A DNA stretch of 64,000 bases, from positions 14,896,400 to 14,960,399 of the forward strand of contig OY747709.1 of assembly GCA_963556495.2 (NCBI GenBank), given 5' to 3'. Every line of letters begins with the position of its first letter. Positions within the stretch are counted from its first letter, which is position 1. A model generated the notes under the pieces. That model was not told the origin of the DNA. It was given only the letters and a program-made list of their open reading frames with translations, and searched no databases. Source of the DNA: Valencia hispanica. Its lineage: Eukaryota > Chordata > Actinopteri > Cyprinodontiformes > Valenciidae. Positions 1-10,612 of this stretch are shown one piece after another. The translations under genes and the position numbers were made by a program.

Positions 1-11
1 TAAGGGAACAC

Positions 12-733
12 TTACCCCTCCTTTCCACCGGACGCGTAAGCAGCACGTTACAGGAGCAGCACGTCATACGCAGCTGATAGCCACCACTGTAGTCAATAGA
101 GCCCTTTCCACCAGAGGCGAAAGCAGCACGAGTCTGCCGCGTCTGAGGAGCGACATGTTGCAGCACTTTTCTAAATATACGCGGCGGTCCTATTTTCTAA
201 GCAGCACGCCTCTGAAACACGTAAATTTCTACATTTTGGATAGGGGGAGACAGGAAATATACGGCCCGGCACCGGAAATTTTCAAAATAAAAGAAACGTG
301 CTGCTTTGCGGTTGCTTTACTTAAAAAAATGTCACTACCTGTGCGGCCGGTGAGAAGTCAGTACCTCGCGGGAGGGTCTCATTTGTGTCATCACACAAAT
401 TAGCGATTTTGGATATTCCCTGATATAACATAAACTTATTGGCGAATATAAAACGGACATAACATAAAACACCAACCTTTTGGAGCCATGTTGTTGTCTT
501 TTCCTGGTTATTATTGTCATAGACGTTTATTTATTCCTTGTTGTGCTTACTGACGAAACCACACGTGATTTTGCTAATCTCGCGTGATTTCGTGCTCTCT
601 CGGTGACAGCTGCTTCCCTGCTCCTATGCGCCTCATTGGCACCCGGTGGAAAGGGCCAAGCAGCAGAATACGCAAGTGAAACGTGCTGCTCCTGTAACGT
701 GCCGCTCACGCGTCCGGTGGAACCGAGGGGTTA
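12..733. mobile_element. Harbinger-like non-autonomous DNA transposon (MITE)
   Basis: Two ends form a long imperfect terminal inverted repeat. The left end at 15 reads CCCCTCCTTTCCACCGGACG and the right end at 730 is its near reverse complement (ccggtggaaccgagggg). TTA lies immediately outside both ends (12-14 and 731-733), the TTA/TAA target duplication typical of PIF/Harbinger elements. The inner arms stay complementary for about 60 bases and carry the motif GCAGCACG several times near the left end and CGTGCTGC near the right, which look like subterminal transposase sites. No long ORF is present, so it would need a transposase in trans. The superfamily call rests on TSD length only. Confidence 0.6.
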
Positions 734-969
734 AACAACACAATGTAACTCCAAGTCAATCACACTTCTGTGAAATCAATCTGTCCACTTGGAAAGCAAA
801 ACTAATTGACAATCAATTTCACATGCTGTTGTGCAAATGGAATAGACAACAGGTGGAAATTATAGGCAATTAGCAAGACACCCCCAATAAAGGAGTGGTT
901 CTGCAGGTGGTGACAACAGACCACTTCTCAGTTCCTACGCTTTCTGGCTGGTGTTTTGGTCACTTTTGA
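734..969. other. Gene-free interval
   Basis: A+T-rich unique-looking DNA. I see no coding signal or repeat structure here. Confidence 0.4.
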
Positions 970-1205
970 ATGCTGGTGGTGATTTCACTCTAGTGGTAGC
1001 ATGAGATGGAGTCTACAACCCACACAAGTGGCTCTGGAACACCTGTGCAAGAGCGTATACAGGAGGAGGGAAAAAACCCCACACTGACTTGTCGCTGTCC
1101 ATGGAACTGACCGGAGAAAGAGAGCAGGAACATGTGTTGGATCAGGAGCTGTCCGGGGTGCTGACCCTGGGCACAACATGGACAGGCAGCGTCGGTAACA
1201 ATCCA
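970..1205 (+). mobile_element. Probable transposon remnant, unclassified
   Basis: The stretch around 988-1040 (gtgg.agcatgagatggagtctacaacccacacaagtggctc in part) resembles the start of a transposase-coding repeat common in fish genomes. Only scraps of frame remain. The identification is from memory of the repeat and is weak. Confidence 0.25.
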
Positions 1206-3325
1206 TAAATACTGTTTTTGATCTTGTTCAACATCTACATCCTGAATATGCTTTACCACTATTATTTTTTTCTGTTTTAATTTCTTTAAAGAATCTAAAG
1301 ACCCCGCACTTGTTGATTAGCGACCTGAATTGTCTTTGCAGTGGCTCAGTTCTGTCTACCCTCTAGGTTGGTGATGGTGTTCTTTTTGTATGAGGCCTGA
1401 TTGTTTTTGACATAACAGATTAATGTAACAGCAAAATAATGTGTTGTATGTGTTTATGATTATGACAACAATGTTTTGCAAGTGCCTTATTTGTCTTTAC
1501 TGTTTTTTAATCAGGTATTATGGTAGCCACCAAGCTTTTTAACATTTGTAATATCAGCTTCTGGTGATGGGTCTGGTGAGGTGTCCTTGACGACTCAGGG
1601 TGTCCTTTGATCAAAATTAAGGCCCAGACAGATGCTGAGGAACAATAAGACATCATCTGCAAGAGAAGGGCTTAAAGGAAAAAAAGAATACTTTTCAAAG
1701 TCCACGTGCCATCCCATCTTATAATCCTGCCTCTTTTGGCACCAAAGATGGAACATTGAGGAGTAAAAGAAAGTTTTATATTGTGAGAAGAAAAAATATA
1801 TATATACATGATCCTGATGACTTCCAAAGTTAGTGGAATGACTACAGGTTTTTTTCTATGTGGGTAACTTTTTCCTTCAGTGAAACACTGGAGCTTCAGG
1901 TTGTGCAGGGGCGTCACACCCAGACTGCCAATGAGAAGATATTGCAGGCATCATTTCCACACCGTGGGTGTCCTTCATGAAATCGACTTTACCACATGGA
2001 GCCACAGTGTCACTTCTCAGAGTAAACAAGTATTTGCTGTGCTTGCATCCCAGAGATCCCAGGGAAAAGGTGCATGTGAGGCTGGTGGTGTTTCTTGCGT
2101 GTTTCAGATGTTTCTCAACTTCAGTACACAATATTTAAATGAATAAGCCATCACCAATCTTCTAGATATTGATGAAATCTGGGAAAATTATAAAAAGATT
2201 TGCACCATGCGTGTTGTACTATGAACAGAGGACCATAGTTGGGGTCCGCGGTGCCACAGAATAGACAGCAGAGCTAAACAAATCAGGATCATCTCACAGA
2301 TAAACATTTTAAAAACTTCAAGCCATAAAACATTACTGAACAACATCACTGCATACATAGCACTGAATCTACTTAGTAGGCATATAGAATATTGTTCTAA
2401 TCTGCAATTTTCTCTGGAGAATAGAAAAAGACCCCTTCTCTTTTCTAACTGCAAGGACATAACTTGCATGGGAATACAGTAAATTGAAAAGATAGTTATG
2501 CCTTTATGTATTCTATATTGTTTAAGACTTCCAAAGCCATGTCAACAGTTGTTACTATTGTCTTTGTGTTAGCCTGAGTGAAACAAGTGGGCACCCTTTA
2601 GTATTTTTCAGTTAGACATTTTTTTGGTTAAAAATGGATGACACAGGAAATGTTTAATTTTCCTCCAGCAGCAAAGAAGAGATTCTAACAAAAAATACTA
2701 TTAGGAGAAGCTCTGTAGTAGAGCAGGACAGAAATTAAACTAAAAAAACCCAGATGGCCTCTTGTTCCTGTTTACACACAAGCTAGCATTAGCATCACAG
2801 CTGCTACGGGAAACCACGTGAAAACCATATGGACACTTGAATATTCTCGTCATTCTGTTCTGTAATTGTCGGTTTAACAGTTGCTGGGGACTTTTGTTTT
2901 ATTATTGGCAATAATAGTAACCATTACGAAAGTTCTGCTAGCAATGACACATATGCTGCCAATGTTCTCAGACTGACACCACACATTAAAGCTGTGGCTT
3001 CCAGCTGTGGGCATATGCACAAGATGTGATTTACACTAGATTTTAAGTTGCAAAACAAAAGCTTCAAATTCAATGTCCTTGCCTCTCTTTGAGAAACAAG
3101 TCCCTCGTTCATGCCAGCCTGTACACAGTGGAGCAACCTTGTCACCATTACAGAAGAGCTTGGCAATGAGATTACTGACTGTTCATCCAGAGTGAATACT
3201 CAACCAGGTGTTTGACAAAGTGTGCCACTTAATCTCAACCTCTGAACAGTCCAAAACCTTGTTCAAATGGTAACAAAATATCTAAAATGCAACTTAGGCA
3301 AAGCAATGTTGAAAAGGACTTTTAA
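1206..3325. other. Gene-free interval
   Basis: A+T-rich DNA with only short unsupported frames, for example a 93-codon minus-strand frame at 2188-2469 with no recognisable motif. I see no exon with splice sites and family similarity. Confidence 0.4.
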
Positions 3326-3515
3326 ACACATTTTGTTAGTACTGGGTAGAACCCCTTTTTCCTTTCAGAATTCAACAATGTTTTAGAAACATTCCTCAGA
3401 GAATCTGGCCAGTATTGATGTGATAGTATCTTGCAGATGCTGTTGTTCAGATGGCTGCATATCCATGATGCAAATCTCTAATTCGATCACATTCCAAAGA
3501 TGCTCTGTTGGCAGA
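3326..3515 (-). mobile_element. Tc1/mariner transposase fragment
   Basis: On the minus strand this matches the C-terminal coding part of the Tc1 copy at 57836-59040. The shared segments cover the region around its 58820-59000, including the gaatctatgccacg-type end and the gaggaatgtttccagtacctt stretch. No inverted repeats flank it, so it is a dead fragment. Confidence 0.6.
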
Positions 3516-3519
3516 GACG

Positions 3520-3700
3520 GAAAGAGTACTTAAAAATTCTACTCAAGTAAAAATACTACTACTGTGATAAAATTTTACTCAAGTACAAGTAAAAGTACTA
3601 GTCTAAAAATGTACTCAAGTAAAAGTAAAAAGTAGCTTATTTAAAATGTACTCAGAGTAAGTTACTTAGTTACTTTTTTGACAGCAGTAAGACAGTCTCT
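3520..3700. repeat. Interspersed repeat with actcaagtaaaagta motif
   Basis: The motif tactcaagtaaaagta and variants recur about five times, with reverse-complement copies (gttacttagttacttttt) at the right side. This is the pattern of a widespread fish MITE-like repeat. I cannot define ends or a target duplication. Confidence 0.45.
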
Positions 3701-3809
3701 CCTGAGTAGTGCAAGACATACAGTAAAGCTCAAGGTAGTTGCTTTTTTGTAAATAATTTTTTTTAAAAAGCGCAATTACAGATTAACTACAAATTTCTAA
3801 ATCAAAACA

Positions 3810-4110
3810 CTAAGGGCCCGATTTATCAATATTCCAAATAAAGAGTGCAAAATTGCATGCGCCGCAAAAATATTGTGTGGAGGCCGTGTTCCTGATTTGT
3901 GGGTGATCTACTAAGATTGTGTGCTCAAATCATAACAGGCGCAATGAGCAGTATTCAAACGAGGACTTTTAGTCCGCTGCTGTGTGTGCCAGCCTTTCTC
4001 CCCCATGCACTGTGCCACAGCCACAGAGAGAAGGAATAGGCACAGTGGATTCATGATGCATCTTTGGCAAAAAAAAATGGGGGGGCGACACAACGGTGTA
4101 CATGCGCCAA
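3810..4110. repeat. Possible MITE (gggcccgatttatcaa type)
   Basis: The segment starting near 3812 (aagggcccgatttatcaata) resembles the terminal sequence of DNA transposons seen in fish and frogs. A matching inverted end was not found, so classification is open. Confidence 0.25.
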
Positions 4111-4139
4111 TCACTGCTTCATGCAGGCACCGTATTCCA

Positions 4140-4705
4140 GAGTCAGACTTATTAAAGCTGCTGCTTGTCCAGAACAAGGCTTCATATTCCACTAATGCTG
4201 TTGAAATGCACCACACTTTATCATGGTCTTTGTTAAATGTCAAGCTGCAGTTCAACCTACTCATATTTAGGTCAACAGGTCAACCAGAATCATTTTACAA
4301 AGAGCTCATTTACTCTGATCAGCTGCATACCCATTGTACTAGATATGCTTGTGATACTAAATTATTGGTAAAACATGCTTACACAATCTTCCTGCAAATC
4401 TCTGCTGCCTACAGAACATCTCAGGGATGGAATAAATGATCTAAAAATATTAAAGAAGTAAAGGACATGTATTCTTTAAAAAAAAGTATTAAAATCTAAT
4501 TTTAGCTTTGAATCTATTTTATTGAGGGTCAGAAATTGTATCTGACTTTTGTATGTAATCTGAAATGTATTAATTTTGTTTGTCATATAAGTAATTGTCA
4601 CTGTGGTATATGTATATGATTATTATATTTTACTAGTTAGACCCCAGGAAGATTAGTAACCACTCCGGTGGAAACTAATGGGGATCCAAATAAATAAACG
4701 TCTTT
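4140..4705 (+). mobile_element. LINE 3' end fragment
   Basis: The plus-strand frame ending at 4439 has, in its last 60 codons, a pattern like the C-terminal tail of fish LINE reverse-transcriptase proteins (HTHCTRYA). It is followed by a 3'-UTR-like stretch ending gggatccaaataaataaa (4681-4698), a 3' end I associate with fish LINEs. Truncated at 5'; clade not assigned. Confidence 0.35.
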
Positions 4706-4709
4706 GGGG

Positions 4710-7700
4710 GAAAAAAGGGGGCAAATCAACATAACGGTCAGGCTATTGGCCATTAGAGTGTTAATTACTATTAGGTTAGAATTTGTGTGAATGATCTTAA
4801 CCTCCTGTTAATTTTGAGCAGCAGTTGATTTTTGAAGTTAGTAGCTTGCTTGCTAGCTTTGCAGCAAAGTATTTTCTGTATTTGAAAATTAACTTCTATC
4901 ATCTTAATAGGTCAATAGGATGAATTAAAAAAAAAATAATTTAATTCTACATATTCTAAATCACTTTATGAATCCCAACAAATCGCCCACCATTGGTAGG
5001 GGAGACTGGGGATGGTTGTAACACTCTCAGTTTCACCAGTCCGAAAGGAGCTATGGTGATGTTATCAATACAGTCTGTGCCCACTTACAAAAGAAAACCT
5101 TCTGGAATATAATTAAAACCTTGGAAGTTAGTTGAAAACCATTATCTTCAAGAAAGGAAGACGTTAAAAGTTTTGTGAAATTTTACTTTAAAATTTTTGC
5201 AGCAGTATTTAGGAAAATTATTAAACCTAAAGTAAGAGCTCTCCTAAATGTGCAATTCAATGAGAACTTTAAGGACAATATGTGAATATTAGGGTCTTAT
5301 ATATAGTATCAGACATTAACACCACTGAGAATGTGTGGAATGGAAAGACCTGTTGCAAGACTGTATTTGAAATTATTTGCACTAATAATGCATACCAGAA
5401 TCAAAGTCAGAATTTGTCTTATAAACTATCACAGTATTCAAAAGTATTTTAACAAAACAATTCACCACTGATTCCTCAGACCTCACTTGAAGGTGCATTT
5501 ATTCCCCCACAGGGTGCAGTAAACAATCAAAAATACGTTTTGTTTTCTTTCCATTTTTTTGTCCACATCAATCATTTTTGAAGGGCTCGGGATCTGATTT
5601 CTCTAATGTAGACACCAGCTGTGATAATAATTGCAAAGGTGAATACTCTCTCTGTTGGTGGAGAAGGAAAAAATGGATGAGATATTAAAGATAGATGAGC
5701 GATAATTGTGCTGCAGAGCTTGACAAGACTTTCTTAGAATCCCCATTGTGTTCTCCCCCAACACCCACAGGGGTTTGAGCAGCACACGCCAGCACTGCTG
5801 GAGTTTACTGAGAAAATATATGTAGTTTATTAATTTATTTGATGTGTTTTACATTTCATAGATATAAACTGTTTTTAGGACTAAAATTATGCACGTTACC
5901 TGACCTCTATATGATCTTTAATCAAGTTAATCAGGATCACTGTTATAGTTGAGTTGTGTCTAAGCTGACTCATAGCAGTTATTAGAAAGCAATCTTTATC
6001 ATGTCCAGAGCCAGAAAACTGTGTAGTATAAAAACATCACAATCAGCCTTTTTATTGTTTTTAAAGCATATACTTTATTATTTTCAAAACTTACCACTCT
6101 GCAGGAGAGTCTTAGCCACACTCCTCTAAAAGGGAGAGGCTCTAATGTAATTGAATGATGAAGTGCCATCTGAAACTACCATATCCTGTTCAATGGACAA
6201 AGCATTTTGTTTTTCTTGATGAAAAAAATATACCATTTTCAATTGGAATATGTGTGATTAATGTGTGGCCTCGTATTGAGGGTTGAGTGAGCACTTTTAC
6301 TTTCCCCAAAGAACCAGAAGTTGGTTGAGATTAGATTTGGTAAATTAAAAAGTCTTGACTTTTCATCCACTTCTATTCAAAACTATTTCTGCAACAAGAT
6401 TAAGAAACTATTGGAATTTTGCCTTCTTTGAAAGAAACAGCTCAATGCTGCAGTTCATGCCCTACCCATGACAGAAAGCTTTAGTGGAGTCATTAGCCAG
6501 ACCATTAAGATGACAGCAGGTCTTGTTTGTGAGCATGAAGTCTTCACAAGTAGGTATGTGTTGCTTTACCATGATTTTCAATTTTAATGACTTCTGTCTC
6601 TGCAAAATGTCTGGTGGTGTCTGCAGATATTGTGATTAAAACCTAACTGCTTTCACCAAATGTTCCTCAAGCACTTTACCTACAATATTTGGCAGCTCAT
6701 ATTTCATCTTTCAAATGAACTGCAGCATAAGAGTGCAGTGAGTTTTTTTATTTTTGTTTCATACATCATTTTAGTTATAGCTGGAAGAGCCAAAAGGCAT
6801 CTTGTTGTGGGGAAACCTGACAAAGTATCAGCTATTTTACTGTGGTGAGACTTTCAGCCACTTTATTTACTTTTTGGACAAAATAGAATGTTTATGCCTA
6901 CATGCTTCAGTACTGATCAGAACCAGAGCAGAAATGACAATGTTAAAATGAACAGTGTTTGAATTTTAGTTCTTTTTTTTCATTTAGTTCTTTTATATCT
7001 CAGGGTAGGTAGCCAGTATATTAGATCATAATGTCATTCTACTGCTTCTCCTGATTTCCTGCTCCTCAATCTCAAACCATCATATAAGTTGTTGCCTGAT
7101 AAACTCAAATTCAAGCCGAAGATTTGGAGGATATGATCAGGTTGCTCAGGTTTGGTGTTTTGTACATCATTTTGTTACTATTAATCAGCTTTCAGCTGCA
7201 TTCTCAGTACAGCTGCGCTTTCTTTCTTACATTTATTTTTTTATGTGTTTTTTTTAACCTGGGTTATGGAAATTGAAATAATTGCACGAAGCTACAAGCA
7301 AACTCAAAAATCTGAAAAGGTTCTTCAAAGATTAATTGAACACATGCTAAGCTTTGTGAGAGTTTTTCATGGGAACCAAAACATCAAAAATCCATCCATC
7401 CCACATCTGTCTTAATCTACTTTAAGACCTTTAGACTGCTTCTTCCTTATTTATAAGGTGAGTATTATACTTATTCTCTATGTTGATTGTGAGCCAAGCA
7501 CTTGGAACTGCTCCACTATAATCAGTGCAGACCTTGAAAAGTTGAGGGACACAATGTTGATTATCTTCCTCGAAAAACAAGCATAGTGCAGTTCTGTTTG
7601 TGCTAGTGTTAAATGATGCTGAATGATTGATTCATCTTGTTTAGAAAGCGTGTAAAATAGATTAGCTTGTAATCTATGTATATCCATTACTGTAGATTTG

Positions 7701-8220
7701 GAAACGGGACAAGTTCCTCAAAATAAATAAGTGACAAGACCTTTAAAATGGCAGAATATTTAACTTCCAATACAGTCTAGCAGCAGTTACAAAGTCATAA
7801 CAAGATGTCCTTGAATAAATTCTGCTCCAGGACATAACTCTCTATGCAGTTTCTTCTCTCTATGCAGATTCTTCTTCCTCTGCTAGGAGACATTGTATTA
7901 AATCAGATTTTAATAAATACAGTATACTGCTTGTTTGCACATCCATTGTCTTCCACTTATGCCGAGAGGTTGAGCCAATAAGCGAACTAAACTTGCTGGG
8001 ATAAAAGGTACTGTAGGGAAACTGAGATGCCCATCATTCTACACTTCTTTCCTTGTTCTGAGGGATCACAAGAGGTTTCCAGAACAGAAGGTATTTACAC
8101 ATCCAAAAATTAATCTTTAGGTCTGGTCTATAGGTTTCCTCGCAATGGGATGTGCCTAGAAAAACTGCCAAAGGGAGGAGTCAAGGAGGCCTCCTGATTT
8201 ATTGCAGGGCCCCTGCATTG
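4710..8220. other. Gene-free interval
   Basis: About 3.5 kb of A+T-rich DNA with only short random frames. No exon, RNA gene or clear repeat structure is visible. Confidence 0.4.
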
Positions 8221-8224
8221 TAGC

Positions 8225-8780
8225 TGTTGGATGTTCCCCTCGGGCTCTCCTCTGCTCTTCTCTTGGGGGTTAGGTGCCCTGCATTGGTCTGCTCGGGGCT
8301 CCTGTGCTCTGGGGGTCTGTTGGATGTCAATGGCTCCAATCTCCTTCGTGTCTGTGTTGATTCCTGGGAGGCAGAACGATGGCTTCTCACACCAGTTATT
8401 GAACACTCGTATGGAGAAACCTTAGGTGCACCTGCGTGGTCATACACACACACACGCACGCACACACAGGTGTGGGGATTCTGGTGTTTAAGAATGCATT
8501 ATTGGGCTGAGGTTACCACAAATACATCTTGTAATAATTGGTGCCATGAGCTTTTTTTTAAACGTTTTTTCCTACCTTCTTCCTTTTTCCCCCCTTTATT
8601 TTGCATCTTCGTGTCCTTAATATATAAAAAAAGAAGACCCACAGCAATTTCTACTAAAGATTTCTCATGTATACATATCAAGTGGAGTACAATAGCAAAA
8701 GCCATAATGCTCCACTTGTGAAAGTAAATATGTTGGGTACTCAGACACCAATTCTATGCGCCACACTGCCAGACAGAACA
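8225..8780 (+). repeat. Dispersed repeat, copy 1
   Basis: A G+C-richer segment is followed by a short CA/CG microsatellite (8446-8468), a T/C-rich stretch and then ccataatgctccacttgtga at 8702-8721. The last part recurs at 40116-40190, so this is a dispersed repeat. The 164-codon plus frame across it (8227-8721) has low-complexity composition and no known domain; I do not treat it as a gene. Confidence 0.5.
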
Positions 8781-9390
8781 CCTAACCGATTATTTTTCAA
8801 AAACCCCACTAGCGACAAATCTAGCGACTCTTTCTTGTCAGAAGTCATCAGCCCCTACTCAGACCAGCCGGGCATGAGAAGCTTTCTGTCAATCACTCGA
8901 CTTTCCCCACGGATTAAAAGACCCTTCCACTCACTTTCACTTCCCTCAGTCATCGTTCATCCACAGTCCAGTCCCCCTGATCCGGCCCGACGTATCAGTC
9001 AATCCCTTGTGTCTCCTCCAGCTAGACCAGAGTTCAAGATCAGAGTTCCAGACCAGTCATCCAGCCAAGACACTCTTTCCTCCTAACACTGGTCCACCAG
9101 CCAGCTCCACGACCCATCCGTGGCTCCCAGCCACAGCCTGGCGGCTTATCAGCTCAGCAGCCCTGTGCTCAGGGTTACTCGAATCCACGCCTGGAGCAAG
9201 AAGTTTCCCTCGGTCCCTGCTCTCTGTCCACCAGTGACCCGACATTTCTGAAGTTTGGAGACTCTTGGGTGAAGCACGTATCCATGTTACTCTTACTGAT
9301 ATGAGCAGAGGTGGTGTCTTGACTGCTCTCTGTCTCAAAGCGCTCACAGCAGGCAGCAAGTCCGTGCGCAACAGCTTCACCTGGCCTTAA
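8781..9390. other. Pyrimidine-rich segment, possible repeat body
   Basis: Frames on both strands (plus 8667-9086, minus 9057-9380) are open for 100-139 codons, but composition is Ser/Pro-rich from C-rich DNA and no family is recognisable. It directly continues the repeat on its left and may be part of it. Confidence 0.3.
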
Positions 9391-10420
9391 AAACTTCTAA
9401 GTAAATGTTAATGAAAAATGCTATTTTTGTTTAGGAATAAACACTCCCTCATTTGTTCCCACTTTAAAACTGTTACAAGGATAAAGCTGAACCAAATTAC
9501 AGACTAGATTATTGATCTACTTGACCATCTCTTGCTTGCAGAGGTTTTGTTTAAGGTACAAAAACTTTGTTCAATGCATGTCCTGCACTCTTTTTTACAT
9601 CCACTCCTAGCTTATGAGATCCAAAGACCGTGTTTTACAGGGGGTCACACGGGGTCTTTCCTGTGGATACTTCGACTATTTCAGGCAATAGCTGTCACTC
9701 AGCTACATCAGATTCTCTGTTTCTCAGGAATCTTCCTCAGCAAAAGCGGGGAATTTGACCCATGAGTAACCTCTAAATGTAATCTTACCGTTGTGCCTAT
9801 CATACACGTCAGGATGGACATGTTTCATTACTTCACTTTGTCGATTTTAATGTGTTCACATCTCTTTTGCCTTAAGCTTCATCTCTAATGCCCTGAACGG
9901 CACCCCTTTAGAGCTTCCTTTATTCTCTTTTTCTCATTTCTTTCTTGAAAATTGCTGACTTGTTCCTTGACCTTCAACTTCCCAATTTTACATGTGACAG
10001 AAGAATAAAACCATCTTTGCCTCCTCCATAAAGCTTTTATTTTTCCTATAAAACAGCAATGGCTGAAGCTACAAATGGATCTAAGGCACAGATATTATTT
10101 GAAAGCGCAGCAGCTTATGAAACGTTTTATGAAACTACATTAACTCAACACCATCCCCTCCTTATCACAAAATCTAGCCAGGTCACCAGAGACCCTTTGA
10201 TTTCAGCCAAGCTATTAACGTAAACTGGGAAAATGCTGAGGCAATAATTAGGGGATCAATAGATTATCCTATTTTCTACCTAAAGTGCAAAAAGGGATTA
10301 AACTATAAGTCACTTTGATACTTTAATATGTATGGCTTGCTTTTTGTGCATGGGTTTTTATGTAACAGGTAAAATAAATGAGTCAAATAATAATAGTTAA
10401 AGAAGAACAAGCAAAGAAGT
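9391..10420. other. Gene-free interval
   Basis: A+T-rich DNA with no supported coding or repeat signal. Confidence 0.4.
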
Positions 10421-10612
10421 CAATCTCTATTCCACATGTGAATCTATGTGGCTTTTGCTCATCTTTGTTTATAATATAGCTGAAGGTCAGCCAGATTGGA
10501 TGGAAAACATTTGTGAACATCAGTTTTGCCATAGATTCTCCACTAGATTTAGGTCAAGACTTTGACTGGGCCATTCTGATGCAGGAATATGTTTTTGTTC
10601 TAACCCAATTCA
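10421..10612 (-). mobile_element. Tc1 transposase fragment, left part of a split copy
   Basis: On the minus strand this encodes a decayed piece of the Tc1 DDE region. The plus-strand text agattggatggaaaacat and gactttgactgggccattct matches the other Tc1 remnants at 45029-45465 and 53018-53945. The copy stops where the L2-like LINE begins, and its 5' part resumes at 13446. Confidence 0.65.

Noticed and set aside
3984..4264. Opposing frames of 117 and 151 codons as a gene
   Set aside because: Within repeat-like DNA; only the last part of the plus frame resembles a LINE tail.
8227..8721. 164-codon plus frame
   Set aside because: Lies in a dispersed repeat with a CA microsatellite and T/C-rich DNA; no domain.
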